Of a stretch of DNA of 64,000 bases, positions 27,954-36,680 are shown one piece after another. Position numbers and translations under genes: made by a program. The stretch is from contig NZ_JAVAMQ010000008.1 of NCBI RefSeq assembly GCF_030732095.1, forward strand, positions 111,524 to 175,523, in the 5' to 3' direction. Within the stretch, counting starts at the first letter, position 1. Each line of letters begins with the position of its first letter. The notes under the pieces are model-generated. The model made no database searches. It worked only from the letters and a program-made list of their open reading frames with translations, and had not been told where the DNA came from. This DNA comes from Paracoccus spongiarum. GTDB taxonomy: Bacteria; Pseudomonadota; Alphaproteobacteria; Rhodobacterales; Rhodobacteraceae.

Positions 27954-28216
27954 TCGTAACCTCCGGTTGCTTGTTTCTTGTCGTTCAGTGATCCTGCGAC
28001 TGGACATGACTGTCCTGCCGCCGCGATCTGGCATCGCGGCGTTGTCATGGCTCCGTCTGGCGTCAGGCGGAAAGGCGGTCTGTCGGGGATCGTGCGAGCC
28101 TTGTCTTCAGGGCGCCCGTCCCTTGGAATAGCGGTGTTTTCCCATGCCGGCTGCCCCCGCGGCAAACGAGAATTCCCTGTGGCGGGACATTAGTAAATCT
28201 CGGGGCGTGCCGGGGG
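27954..28216. other. Promoter region of the uptake operon, no gene
   Basis: About 260 bases between the binding-protein start and the end of the LysR gene, both read leftwards. It should contain the uptake-operon promoter and possibly a LysR site. I found no convincing hexamer pair or T-N11-A palindrome by eye, and no coding sequence. Confidence 0.4.
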
Positions 28217-29197
28217 TCAGACCTCGCCCTGCGCCTTCACCTGCCGCAGCAGGTGCTGGACAAATGCCGCAACGGCCGGGCGATCCATGGATTTGAGGCG
28301 GCAGTTCAGGAAGTTGCCGCGCCCCATCGAGATCGGCGCCGGATGGGCGAACACCAGCCGCCCCTGCCGCACCAGCGAGCGGACCATGTGGTGCCAGCCC
28401 AGCATGACCCCCTCGCCGGCGATGGCGGCCTCGGTCAGCAGCCCGACCTTGTTCGATGTCAGCGCGAAATCGCGTGACCAGTCGACCCCCTGGGCGCTGA
28501 ACCATTCCGGCCAGCCAAGCGGATGCCAGCCGATCGCATCCGCGCTCCAATGGCGTTCGTGCAGGTGCAGCAACGGCACCTGCCCCAGGGCCTCTGCGGA
28601 TGGCGACGGGCCGATGCGCTGCATGAACCCGGGCGAGCAGACCGGCTGGGCGACCTCGGGGAACAGGAAATGCAGCTCTTCGCCCGCCTCGCAGCGTTCA
28701 TTGCCGCACAGGATCGAGACGTCCACCTCGGAATAATTGCGCAGCGTGTCGTTCTCGTCCGAGGCAAATACCGTGAAGCCGATGCCCGGATGGTCTGCGC
28801 GGAAACTGTTGATCAAGGGCTTCAGCCAGTAATTGGCCATGCCGTCGGTTGCGGCAATGGTGATCGTCTGCGGCCCCTCGTCCCCGGTCACCGCGGCCAC
28901 GCCCGCGCTGATCGTGTCCAGCCCTGCCGTCACCGAGGCAAAAAGGGTCGCCCCCTCTGGCGTCAGTTCCAGCGCGTTGTGCTTGCGCAGGAACAGCGCC
29001 TTATCCAGCGCGCGTTCCAGCAGCCGGATCTGCTGGCTGACCGCACCTTGGGTGACGTTCAGTTCCTTCGCAGCCAGCGTGAAGCTGAGGTGTTTGGCCG
29101 CGACCTCGAAGGTGGCGAACGCCCCCAGGGATGGCAGATAGCGGCGCTTGATCGGCGGCATCTCGGTGACGGCGGTCCTCTGCGTGCGAGAGGTCAT
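28217..29197 (-). CDS. LysR-family transcriptional regulator
   Basis: A 326-residue LysR protein. The N-terminal winged helix reads FEVAAKHLSFTLAAKELNVT, then QGAVSQQIRLLERALDKALF, then RKHNALELTPEGATLF. The effector domain includes IAATDGMANYWLKPLINSF. It resembles the GcvA/AmpR-like branch. Its ATG (29197) overlaps the TGA of the upstream FAD oxidase gene (ATGA), so it is the last gene of the catabolic operon and translationally coupled to it. It also lies directly upstream of the ABC-importer operon. It probably controls both units, and its own operon by autoregulation. Confidence 0.88.
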   Translation of the reverse strand: MTSRTQRTAVTEMPPIKRRYLPSLGAFATFEVAAKHLSFTLAAKELNVTQGAVSQQIRLLERALDKALFLRKHNALELTPEGATLFASVTAGLDTISAGVAAVTGDEGPQTITIAATDGMANYWLKPLINSFRADHPGIGFTVFASDENDTLRNYSEVDVSILCGNERCEAGEELHFLFPEVAQPVCSPGFMQRIGPSPSAEALGQVPLLHLHERHWSADAIGWHPLGWPEWFSAQGVDWSRDFALTSNKVGLLTEAAIAGEGVMLGWHHMVRSLVRQGRLVFAHPAPISMGRGNFLNCRLKSMDRPAVAAFVQHLLRQVKAQGEV

Positions 29198-30534
29198 TCT
29201 AGCCGCGACTGCCACTCTTTCCAGCGAAGATATGCGTTGGCCCCGATCGTGTCGAAGGGATGCGGCGGCAGGCGGGCCGGTTCCGCCTCGGCGGTGAAGA
29301 AGCGGGTGATGGCGCTTTGCTGCCCGCAGGCCAGTTCGGCTGCACCGATGCCGGTCAGCGTGCCGCGCGCGGTGCCCAGGCCGTTCTGGACGCAGGCGGC
29401 ATACAGCCCCGGCTCCAGTTCGCGCATCACCGAAACGCCGTTCTTGGACAGGCACAGATGCCCCGACCAGCGATGCTCGAAGCGCAGCCCGGCCAGCATC
29501 GGAAAGCGCGCGTCGAATTTCTGCCGCATGTGGCGGGTGGCGCGTGCCAGATCGCCCGCGCTGGCCTGCATGTCCGGCCGATAGGCGCCGCCCTGCCGAA
29601 TCACGATGCGATGGCCGCCCTGCGCCGGGCCGATGCGGCGAACGGTCGTGCCCATCGGATCGGCCGGCGTCACGCCCCAGCACTCCCGCCCGCCAAGCGC
29701 CGCGACGGCTTCGGGCGGCAGTTCCTCGGTCATGCAGGCATTCAGCATGATGTGCATCAGCCGCCCCGCCTTGAAGCCGAAGCTTTCCAGATGGCCGTTG
29801 TTGCCCAGGATGACGCGCTGCGCCTGCAGGCCGCCCTCGGGCGTGCGCAGCGCCCAGCCCTGCGCGTTGCTGGCGAATTCCAGGACCGGGCTGTTCTCGT
29901 GGATCGTCACGCCCGCGCGTTCCAGCCCGGCCGCCAGTCCCTGCACATAGCCTGCGGGTTGCAGCATCGCCGTGCCGGGCGTGAACAGCCCGCCCCGATA
30001 GTAACGGCTGCCCGTGACCTTGTGCATGGTGCGGGCGTCCAGCAGCTCATGCGGCTCGCCGAGGTCGCTCAGATGCCGCGCATAGCTGGCATTGGCGGCC
30101 ATCCCCGCATCCGAGGCCGCGCCGTTGATCTTGCCCGAGCGCTGCAGATAGCCCGAAGGGATCGCGTAGTCGCGCACCGCCTCGGCCGCGAAGTCGATGG
30201 CCGCGCGGTTCAGCCGCGTCAGGTCCTGCGAGGGATGGCTGCCGGCATAATCTGCCGATGTCAGATCATGCGGCAGGTCGATCATGAAGCCGGAATTGCG
30301 CCCCGCCCCGCCCTCGGAGATGCGCTTGGCGTCCAGCAGGACGACCCGCATCGCCGGGTCGATCTGCAGCAGCCGCCGCGCGGCCGACAGGCCCGCGAAG
30401 CCGCCCCCGACGATCGCCACGTCGCAGCCCGCGCGCCCCGCCAGCGGCGCGCGCGTCGCCGCAGGGGGAAGGATCGCGGCCCAGCCGGCCGGACCGGTGA
30501 AGACGGGGGTGCGAACCGCCTGATGGACCGCCAT
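29194..30534 (-). CDS. FAD-dependent amino acid/amine oxidoreductase (DAO family)
   Basis: A 446-residue DadA/PuuB-like flavoprotein. The N-terminal dinucleotide loop CDVAIVGGGFAGLSAARRL sits near residue 38, followed by a flavin-contacting GAGRNSGFMIDLPH motif. RFEHRWSGHLCLSKNG and the C-terminal GLGTARGTLTGIGAAEL complete the DAO fold. In the hydroxyproline pathway such an enzyme oxidises cis-4-hydroxy-D-proline. In the PuuB branch it oxidises gamma-glutamylputrescine. The start is 2 bases after the aldehyde dehydrogenase stop. Substrate assignment rests on the DHDPS-family and racemase-family neighbours. Confidence 0.8.
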   Translation of the reverse strand: MAVHQAVRTPVFTGPAGWAAILPPAATRAPLAGRAGCDVAIVGGGFAGLSAARRLLQIDPAMRVVLLDAKRISEGGAGRNSGFMIDLPHDLTSADYAGSHPSQDLTRLNRAAIDFAAEAVRDYAIPSGYLQRSGKINGAASDAGMAANASYARHLSDLGEPHELLDARTMHKVTGSRYYRGGLFTPGTAMLQPAGYVQGLAAGLERAGVTIHENSPVLEFASNAQGWALRTPEGGLQAQRVILGNNGHLESFGFKAGRLMHIMLNACMTEELPPEAVAALGGRECWGVTPADPMGTTVRRIGPAQGGHRIVIRQGGAYRPDMQASAGDLARATRHMRQKFDARFPMLAGLRFEHRWSGHLCLSKNGVSVMRELEPGLYAACVQNGLGTARGTLTGIGAAELACGQQSAITRFFTAEAEPARLPPHPFDTIGANAYLRWKEWQSRLE

Positions 30535-30536
30535 GA

Positions 30537-32042
30537 TCAGTCCAGCGCGGTCGCGGTGTGATCGGTCAGGTCCAGCCAGATGGTCTTCAGCTGGGTATAC
30601 TGGTCATGGGCGTGAATGGAATTGTCGCGCCCGCCAAAGCCCGACTGCTTGTAGCCGCCGAAGGGGGTGGTGATGTCGCCCTCGCCAAAGCTGTTGACGG
30701 TGACGGTGCCCGCCCGAAGCATCCGCGCCCCGCGCAGGGCCCGCTTGCCAATCGCGGTGAAGATCGAGGCCGCCAGGCCGTATTCGGTCTCGTTGGCGAT
30801 GGCGATGGCTTCCTCGAAGCTGGCCACCGGCACCAGCGTCAGGATCGGACCGAAGATTTCCTCGCGGGCCAGCGTCGATGCGGCGCCGGTCTGCACGATG
30901 GTCGGTTCGATGAATCCTTCCGCGACGATCTTGCCGCCCAGCAGGATCGTCTCATCCTGCGCGGCCTTCAGATAGCCGCTGACCTTCCGGAAATGTCCGG
31001 TCGAGACCAGCGCCCCCACCCGCACCTGCGGGTCCAGCGGGTCGCCGACGATCCATTCGCGCGCATGGGCGGTGATCCGGTCCATCAGCTTGTCCTGAAT
31101 GTCCTTGTGGACGATCAGCCGCGAGGCGGCCGAACAGTTCTGCCCCATGTTCCAGAACGCGCCGTTCACGACATGGGCGGCGACAGCGTCCAGATCCTCG
31201 GCATCGTCCAGCACGATGCAGGGGTTCTTGCCGCCCAGTTCCAGCACCACCTCTTTCAGGTTGCTGTCGGCCGAGTAATGAAGGAACCGCCGGCCGGTCA
31301 CGGTCGATCCGGTAAAGCTGACCATGTCCACATCCGGGTGACGCCCCAGCGGCTCGCCGACCTCGGCCCCGCCGCCGGTGACGACATTCAGAACGCCGCG
31401 CGGCAGCCCGGCCTGCACGGCCAGTTCGGCCACCCGCAGCGCGGTCAGCGTGGTTTCGGCAGCCGGCTTGACCACGACGGAACAGCCGGCGGCCAGCGCC
31501 GGTCCGATCTTCCAGGCCAGCATCAGCAGCGGAAAGTTCCAGGGCAGCACCAGCCCGACGACACCCACGGGTTCGCGGACGACCATCGCGATGTGATCGT
31601 CGGATGCGGGGGCGACCTGATCGTAGATCTTGTCGATCAGTTCGGCGTGCCATTTCAGCACATGGATCGTTTCCGGCACATCGACGGTCTCGCAATCATG
31701 GATCGTCTTGCCGCTGTCGATGCTTTCCATCACCGCCAGTTCGCGGGCATTTCGGGTCAGCAGCTTGCACAGCCGGATCAGCACGTCCTTGCGTTCTGCG
31801 GGGTGCAGGCGCGACCAGCGGCCATCCTCGAACGCTTCGCGGGCCTTTTGCACGGCCAGATCGACATCCTCGGCGCCGCAGGCCGCGACTTCGGTCAGCG
31901 CCTCACCCGTCGCGGGGTTCGTCGTCACGAAGGTCCTGCCCGAGATCGCCGGGCGGAAGCCGCCGTCGATGAAGGCATTCTGCGGCAGTTCCAGCGATGC
32001 GGCGATGGCCTTGTATTCCTCGGTGGTCAGAAGCTCGCTCAT
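30537..32042 (-). CDS. Aldehyde dehydrogenase family protein
   Basis: A 501-residue NAD(P)-dependent ALDH of standard length. LPWNFPLLMLAWKIGPALA and VKPAAETTLTALR bind the cofactor, FTGSTVTGR is the nucleotide turn, the general-base Glu is in ELGGKNPCIV, and the nucleophile Cys in GQNCSAASR. EEIFGPIL and FGGYKQSGFGGRD close the fold. It resembles the PuuC/AldH branch. In a hydroxyproline route it would oxidise alpha-ketoglutarate semialdehyde to 2-oxoglutarate. The start follows the DHDPS-family stop by one base, so the two are cotranslated. Confidence 0.9.
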   Translation of the reverse strand: MSELLTTEEYKAIAASLELPQNAFIDGGFRPAISGRTFVTTNPATGEALTEVAACGAEDVDLAVQKAREAFEDGRWSRLHPAERKDVLIRLCKLLTRNARELAVMESIDSGKTIHDCETVDVPETIHVLKWHAELIDKIYDQVAPASDDHIAMVVREPVGVVGLVLPWNFPLLMLAWKIGPALAAGCSVVVKPAAETTLTALRVAELAVQAGLPRGVLNVVTGGGAEVGEPLGRHPDVDMVSFTGSTVTGRRFLHYSADSNLKEVVLELGGKNPCIVLDDAEDLDAVAAHVVNGAFWNMGQNCSAASRLIVHKDIQDKLMDRITAHAREWIVGDPLDPQVRVGALVSTGHFRKVSGYLKAAQDETILLGGKIVAEGFIEPTIVQTGAASTLAREEIFGPILTLVPVASFEEAIAIANETEYGLAASIFTAIGKRALRGARMLRAGTVTVNSFGEGDITTPFGGYKQSGFGGRDNSIHAHDQYTQLKTIWLDLTDHTATALD

Positions 32043-32043
32043 C

Positions 32044-32961
32044 TCAGTTTCCTTCCGTGATCGCGGTGACGGCGGTCTTCAGCGTGCGGATCACCTGTTC
32101 CAGCGCGCGTTTCTCATCCTTGTTCAGCCCCTTCAGCGGCGGCCGCATCGGTCCGGCGCGCAGGCCTGTCGTCTCGACCCCATGCTTGACGCACTGGATG
32201 AACTTGCCGCCCTGTTCCAGCACCGCCATCAGCGGCAGCATCGCCGACATGATCCGCCGACCCTTGTCGAAATCGCCGCGCACCGCGCAGGCTTCATACA
32301 GCGCGACATGTTCTTTCGGCAGGAAGTTTGATCCCGCGCAGATCCAGCTGCGCGCGCCCCAGGCAAAGAATTCCAGGGCCTGATCGTCCATGCCGCAGGA
32401 CATCTGGATGTGCGGATAGTCGCGGGCCAGCAGATGCACGCGGTTGATGTCGCCCGAGCTTTCCTTGATGCCGATGACGTTCTTCGACCGGCCGACGCGA
32501 TCGAGAAAGTCGCGGCCCATCGCGACGCCCATCCGACCGGGATAGTTGTAGAGGATGATCGGCAACCCGCAGGCGCGGTCGATGGCCAGCGCGTTCAGGG
32601 CGTTTTCCGTCTCGGTCGGCACCGAATAGGGCGGCGTGCCCAGCAGGATCGCGTCCGCGCCCATCTCGCGCGCGCCTTCGGCCAGCGCGATGGAGTCGGG
32701 CGTGCGCAACGCGCCGGTGCCGACGATGACCGGCAGCCGTCCCTTGGCGCGCTCGGTGATGAAGCGCGCAAGCTCCAGCCGTTCCTCGACGGTTTCGGCA
32801 TAGTTTTCGCCGGTCGAGCCGCCCGAGATCAAGCCATGAACCCCGGCGTCGGCCAGACGCTCGATCAACTCGGCCAGCGCCTCGAAATCGATCGAGCCAT
32901 CGGCGTGAAAGGGCGTGATCAGCGGGGTGTAGATGCCTTCAAGCACCATGCGGTGTGTCAT
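32044..32961 (-). CDS. DHDPS/NAL family aldolase-lyase (possible pyrroline-4-hydroxy-2-carboxylate deaminase)
   Basis: ATG 32961 has GGAGG 8 bases upstream. The 305-residue TIM-barrel protein shows the DHDPS family line-up: GIYTPLITPF, GSTGENYAETVEER, VIVGTGALRTPDSI, ILYNYPGRMGV with the catalytic Tyr, and VIGIKESSGD with the Schiff-base Lys. True lysine-pathway DapA is normally not placed in catabolic operons. Together with an amine oxidase, an ALDH and a proline-racemase-family protein, this points to the deaminase step of trans-4-hydroxy-L-proline breakdown. It is the first gene of the leftward operon ending in the LysR gene. Confidence 0.85.
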   Translation of the reverse strand: MTHRMVLEGIYTPLITPFHADGSIDFEALAELIERLADAGVHGLISGGSTGENYAETVEERLELARFITERAKGRLPVIVGTGALRTPDSIALAEGAREMGADAILLGTPPYSVPTETENALNALAIDRACGLPIILYNYPGRMGVAMGRDFLDRVGRSKNVIGIKESSGDINRVHLLARDYPHIQMSCGMDDQALEFFAWGARSWICAGSNFLPKEHVALYEACAVRGDFDKGRRIMSAMLPLMAVLEQGGKFIQCVKHGVETTGLRAGPMRPPLKGLNKDEKRALEQVIRTLKTAVTAITEGN

Positions 32962-33395
32962 GCGGCGGCCTCCAATCCTGTGCGCGTGCCAACTGGCCTC
33001 ATCAAGGGTGAACGGGCTTTGGCTGCGACTATGGGTTAGTGATCCGTGGCGTATGCCGCAAAGGAGAATATTCAGCGCCGAGGCATTAGCACAGCTAGGG
33101 TCAGGGCCCCCGATCGTCCTGAAGCTGCCCTTGGCCCCGCGATTCAGGACCCTCGAACCGCGCGGGGGATGATGAGCCCTTTCCGGTCGATGACCGAACA
33201 GGCAAAGCGTCTGAAGCCGCTCGTGACGACAAGCCGTGGCGAGCCACGGGTGGATGATCGGCAGATCGAAGGAGTGACCCCGCGCTGCGACCCGCCACGA
33301 CAGGGACGCCAAGACCGTCCTGTTCGCCGGGGCGCTGGCGGCACGGCTCAGGTCCCGGTCCGTGAGACCAATGAGTTGGCCCCGGGAAAGCAGCC
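32962..33395. other. Intergenic region upstream of the catabolic operon
   Basis: About 430 bases between the DHDPS-family start and the end of dnaE2. Besides a probable IS5-type transposase fragment (annotated separately) I see no complete gene. The operon promoter should be here, reading leftwards, but I could not place hexamers with confidence. Confidence 0.4.
33175..33276 (+). pseudogene. Probable IS5-family transposase N-terminal fragment
   Basis: In one frame the translation includes MTEQAKRLKPL and SRGEPRVDDRQ. These align with the conserved start of IS5-type transposases (LTDAQMARLKP-x5-SRGxPRVDDR). Nothing like the DDE core follows. It is a short decayed scrap, recognised by motif only. 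Confidence 0.35.
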
Positions 33396-36300
33396 TCAGT
33401 GGAAATCCCGTGATTTCGGGATCACGTCAACATCGCGAGGATGTCGCTGTCGGCTGGCAGGGATGGGGCGGTTCACTTCGTCGGCGTGCGACATGGGCGG
33501 AGCCAGCCGTTCGCCAGACAGGCGCCACAGCACGTCGCTGCGATCGGTCATGCTTTCCGCAACGATGTGAATCACGCCGTCGCCACGCTGCACCCTGCCC
33601 CTGACATCGATCAGCCGCGCCGTCATGATGACCTTCCGAAAGGCCGCGAATATCTTGGGCCATATGACCAGGTTTGCAGCGCCGGTCTCATCCTCGGTGG
33701 TGATGAAGCAGACGCCCTTGGCGCTGCCGGGCCGCTGGCGGATCAGGACAAGGCCGGCCAGTCGCACGGATTCGCCATGATTGAGGCGATGCAGGCTGGC
33801 AGCGGTCGTATAGCCCTGCGCCGCCATGGATCTCCGCAGGAACCGCATCGGATGCGCCTTCAGGGACAGCCGCAGCGTCTGGTAATCCGCGACGACCTGT
33901 TCGCAGATCGGCATCGCGGGCAGGGTAACGGCGGGTTCCTGGCCCTCGTCCTCCCCCCTTCTGAACAGCGGCAGGTCGGGCGCATTGCGCAGCGCCTTGG
34001 CATCCCATAGCGCCGCGCGCCGGTCCAGTCCGGCAGACCGGAACGCATCCGCCGCCGCCAGCCGCCGTATCGCACCCGTGTTCAACGCCGCCCTCGCTTG
34101 CAGATCGGCCAGCCCGGAAAACGGCATGTCCCGCGCCGCAGTCAGCCGGTCGGCCGTGGCCTGGCCCAGACCTTCGATCTGGCGCAGCCCCAGCCGCAGG
34201 GCCGGATCTTCCTTGCCAGGTTCGAGGGTGCTGTCCCAATCCGACAGGTTCACGTCGGCGGCGCGCACCTGAACCCCGTGATCGCGCGCGTCGCGGACAA
34301 TTTGGGCGGGGGCATAAAAGCCCATTGGCTGACTGTTGAGAAGGGCGGCAGCAAAGGCGGCCGGATAGTAGTGCTTCAGCCAGGCCGAAACATAGACCAG
34401 GTGCGCAAAGGCCGCCGCATGGCTTTCGGGAAAGCCGTATTCTCCGAAACCCTTGATCTGGTCAAAGCAGCGGCGCGCAAAGACCGGATCGTATCCGCGC
34501 CGGGTCATGCCGTCGACCATATCGCCTTCAAGTGAATTGATTGTCCCGCGCGACCGAAACGTGGCCATTGCCTTGCGGAGTTCGTTGGCTTTCTTCGAGT
34601 CGAACTCAGCCGCGACCATGGCGATCTTCATGGCCTGTTCCTGAAAGATCGGCACGCCCAGCGTGCGTTCCAGAATGTCCTTCAACTCGTTTGGCGGATG
34701 CGGCGGACCGGGCTGTGGATAGTCCACCGGCTCTTGCCCAGTGCGGCGGCGCAGATAGGGGTGGACCATGTCGCCCTGGATCGGGCCGGGGCGGACGATG
34801 GCGACCTCGATCACCAGATCATAGAATTCGCGTGGCTTCAGGCGTGGCAGCATGTTCATCTGCGCCCGGCTTTCGACCTGAAACACCCCTATGCTGTCGC
34901 CCCGGCACAGCATCTCGAACACCGGCGCGGCGTCCGGCGCGGCGGGGTTCAGGTCCGCCAGCGTCAGCCGCCGGCCATGATGCGCCGCGATCAGGTCAAA
35001 GCATTTGCGGATGCAGGTCAGCATCCCCAAGGCCAGCACGTCGACCTTCAGGATGCCAAGCGCGTCGATGTCGTCCTTGTCCCATTCGATGAAGCTGCGG
35101 TCAGGCATGGCGCCGTTGCCGATGGGCACGGTTTCGGTCAGCTTTCCTTCGGTCAGGATGAAGCCGCCGACGTGCTGGGACAGGTGCCGGGGCATCCCGA
35201 TCATCTGCTGGGCCAGCACAAGCGTCCGGCGCAGGCGCAGGTCGGTGACATCCACCCCGGCCTCGGCGGCTTCACCAGCACCCATGCTGGTGCCCCACGA
35301 CCCCCAGACGGTGCGGGCCAGGGCGCCGGTGATGTCCTCGGACAGGCCCATCGCGCGGCCCACCTCGCGGATGGCGGAACGCGGACGGTAATGAATCACC
35401 GTGGCACACAGGGCCGCGCGGTCGCGGCCGTATTTTTCGTAAATGTACTGGATGACCTCCTCGCGGCGTTCGTGTTCGAAGTCCACGTCGATGTCGGGCG
35501 GTTCATCCCGGTCCTCGCTGATGAACCGTTCGAACAGCAGGTCGAAATGCGCGGGATCGACCGGGGTGATGCCCAGAACAAAACAGACCGCCGAATTGGC
35601 GGCCGAGCCCCGCCCCTGGCAGAGGATGCCGCGCGACCGGGCGAAATCCACGATCTCGCGGATGGTCAGGAAATACTGGGCGATGCTCTTCCTGCCGATC
35701 AGGGACAGTTCGTGGTGCAGCGCCGCACGAACCTTGTCCGGCACGCCGTCGGGATAGCAGTTGGCCGCCCCTGCCCAGGTCAGTTCGGCCAGATAATCCA
35801 GCGGGTCGCGCCCCGGCGGCGCGGTTTCGCGGGGATATTCATAGGACAATTCGGTCAGCGAAAAGGTCAGCCGGTCTGCCAGATCGCGCGCAGCATGGAT
35901 GGCGTGGGGCCAGCGGGAAAACAGCCGCACCATTTCCCCGGGCGCTTTCAGATGGCGTTCGGCATTGGCATCCAGCAGGTATCCGGCACGGTCGATGGTG
36001 GTGCCGTAACGGATGCATGTCATGACGTCCTGCAACGGCCGGCGGTCCGGGGCGTGATAATGCACATCGTTCGTGGCAAGGATCGTCAGCCCGCAGGCCC
36101 GCGCCGCCCGGTCCAGCCGGTTGATCCGGGCCACGTCACCGTCGCGATACAGATACGAGGCGGCGACATGGCCCAACCCGGGCAGCCTCGCGACAAGGCC
36201 GGGAAGCACGGACAGATCGTCGCCCGGCAGCCAGATCAGCGCCAGCCCTTCGGCATGATCGGTCATGTCCTTCAGCGTCAGATCGCAGACGCCCTTTGCC

Positions 36301-36680
36301 TGCCAGTGTCCGTCAGGATCGCGCATCCTGCCCTTGGAAATCAGCGTGGACAATTGCCCATAGGCCGCGCGGTCACGAGGATAGGCCAGGAAGCCGGTGC
36401 CGCAGGTCAGCACGATCCGCGCGCCGATGATGGGGCGCAACGTGGCCTTGCGAGCCTCGGCATGCAGTCGCACCACCCCGGCAAGGCTGTTCAGATCGGC
36501 GATGCCGATGGCATCATAGCCAAGGTCATGCGCGGTCTGGACCAGTTCGGTCGCATCGGACGCGCCACGCAGGAACGAGAATGCCGAAGTCATCCCCAGT
36601 TCGACAAAGGGTGCCCGCGGGTTGGGAATGAAATCACCGCTCAGCCTGCGGCGCGGGGCCTGATGGTCATTCTGCGGCAT
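33396..36680 (-). CDS. dnaE2: Error-prone DNA polymerase DnaE2
   Basis: A 1094-residue C-family polymerase of the mutasome type. The N-terminal PHP domain begins FVELGMTSAFSFLRGAS and YDAIGIADLNSLAGVVRLH. The polymerase active-site acids are in PPDIDVDFEHERREEV and DDIDALGILKVDVLALGML. A helix-hairpin-helix region (IEGLGQATADRLTAA) and an OB-fold (VRLAGLVLIRQRPGSAKGV) end the protein. DnaE2 performs mutagenic translesion synthesis after SOS induction, with ImuA and ImuB. Its ATG shares one base with the imuB stop (TGATG), so the two are translationally coupled. Confidence 0.95.
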   Translation of the reverse strand: MPQNDHQAPRRRLSGDFIPNPRAPFVELGMTSAFSFLRGASDATELVQTAHDLGYDAIGIADLNSLAGVVRLHAEARKATLRPIIGARIVLTCGTGFLAYPRDRAAYGQLSTLISKGRMRDPDGHWQAKGVCDLTLKDMTDHAEGLALIWLPGDDLSVLPGLVARLPGLGHVAASYLYRDGDVARINRLDRAARACGLTILATNDVHYHAPDRRPLQDVMTCIRYGTTIDRAGYLLDANAERHLKAPGEMVRLFSRWPHAIHAARDLADRLTFSLTELSYEYPRETAPPGRDPLDYLAELTWAGAANCYPDGVPDKVRAALHHELSLIGRKSIAQYFLTIREIVDFARSRGILCQGRGSAANSAVCFVLGITPVDPAHFDLLFERFISEDRDEPPDIDVDFEHERREEVIQYIYEKYGRDRAALCATVIHYRPRSAIREVGRAMGLSEDITGALARTVWGSWGTSMGAGEAAEAGVDVTDLRLRRTLVLAQQMIGMPRHLSQHVGGFILTEGKLTETVPIGNGAMPDRSFIEWDKDDIDALGILKVDVLALGMLTCIRKCFDLIAAHHGRRLTLADLNPAAPDAAPVFEMLCRGDSIGVFQVESRAQMNMLPRLKPREFYDLVIEVAIVRPGPIQGDMVHPYLRRRTGQEPVDYPQPGPPHPPNELKDILERTLGVPIFQEQAMKIAMVAAEFDSKKANELRKAMATFRSRGTINSLEGDMVDGMTRRGYDPVFARRCFDQIKGFGEYGFPESHAAAFAHLVYVSAWLKHYYPAAFAAALLNSQPMGFYAPAQIVRDARDHGVQVRAADVNLSDWDSTLEPGKEDPALRLGLRQIEGLGQATADRLTAARDMPFSGLADLQARAALNTGAIRRLAAADAFRSAGLDRRAALWDAKALRNAPDLPLFRRGEDEGQEPAVTLPAMPICEQVVADYQTLRLSLKAHPMRFLRRSMAAQGYTTAASLHRLNHGESVRLAGLVLIRQRPGSAKGVCFITTEDETGAANLVIWPKIFAAFRKVIMTARLIDVRGRVQRGDGVIHIVAESMTDRSDVLWRLSGERLAPPMSHADEVNRPIPASRQRHPRDVDVIPKSRDFH

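Noticed and set aside
32044..32961. Lysine-pathway dapA
   Set aside because: It is placed first in a catabolic operon with oxidase and aldehyde dehydrogenase genes, which fits other DHDPS-family lyases better.
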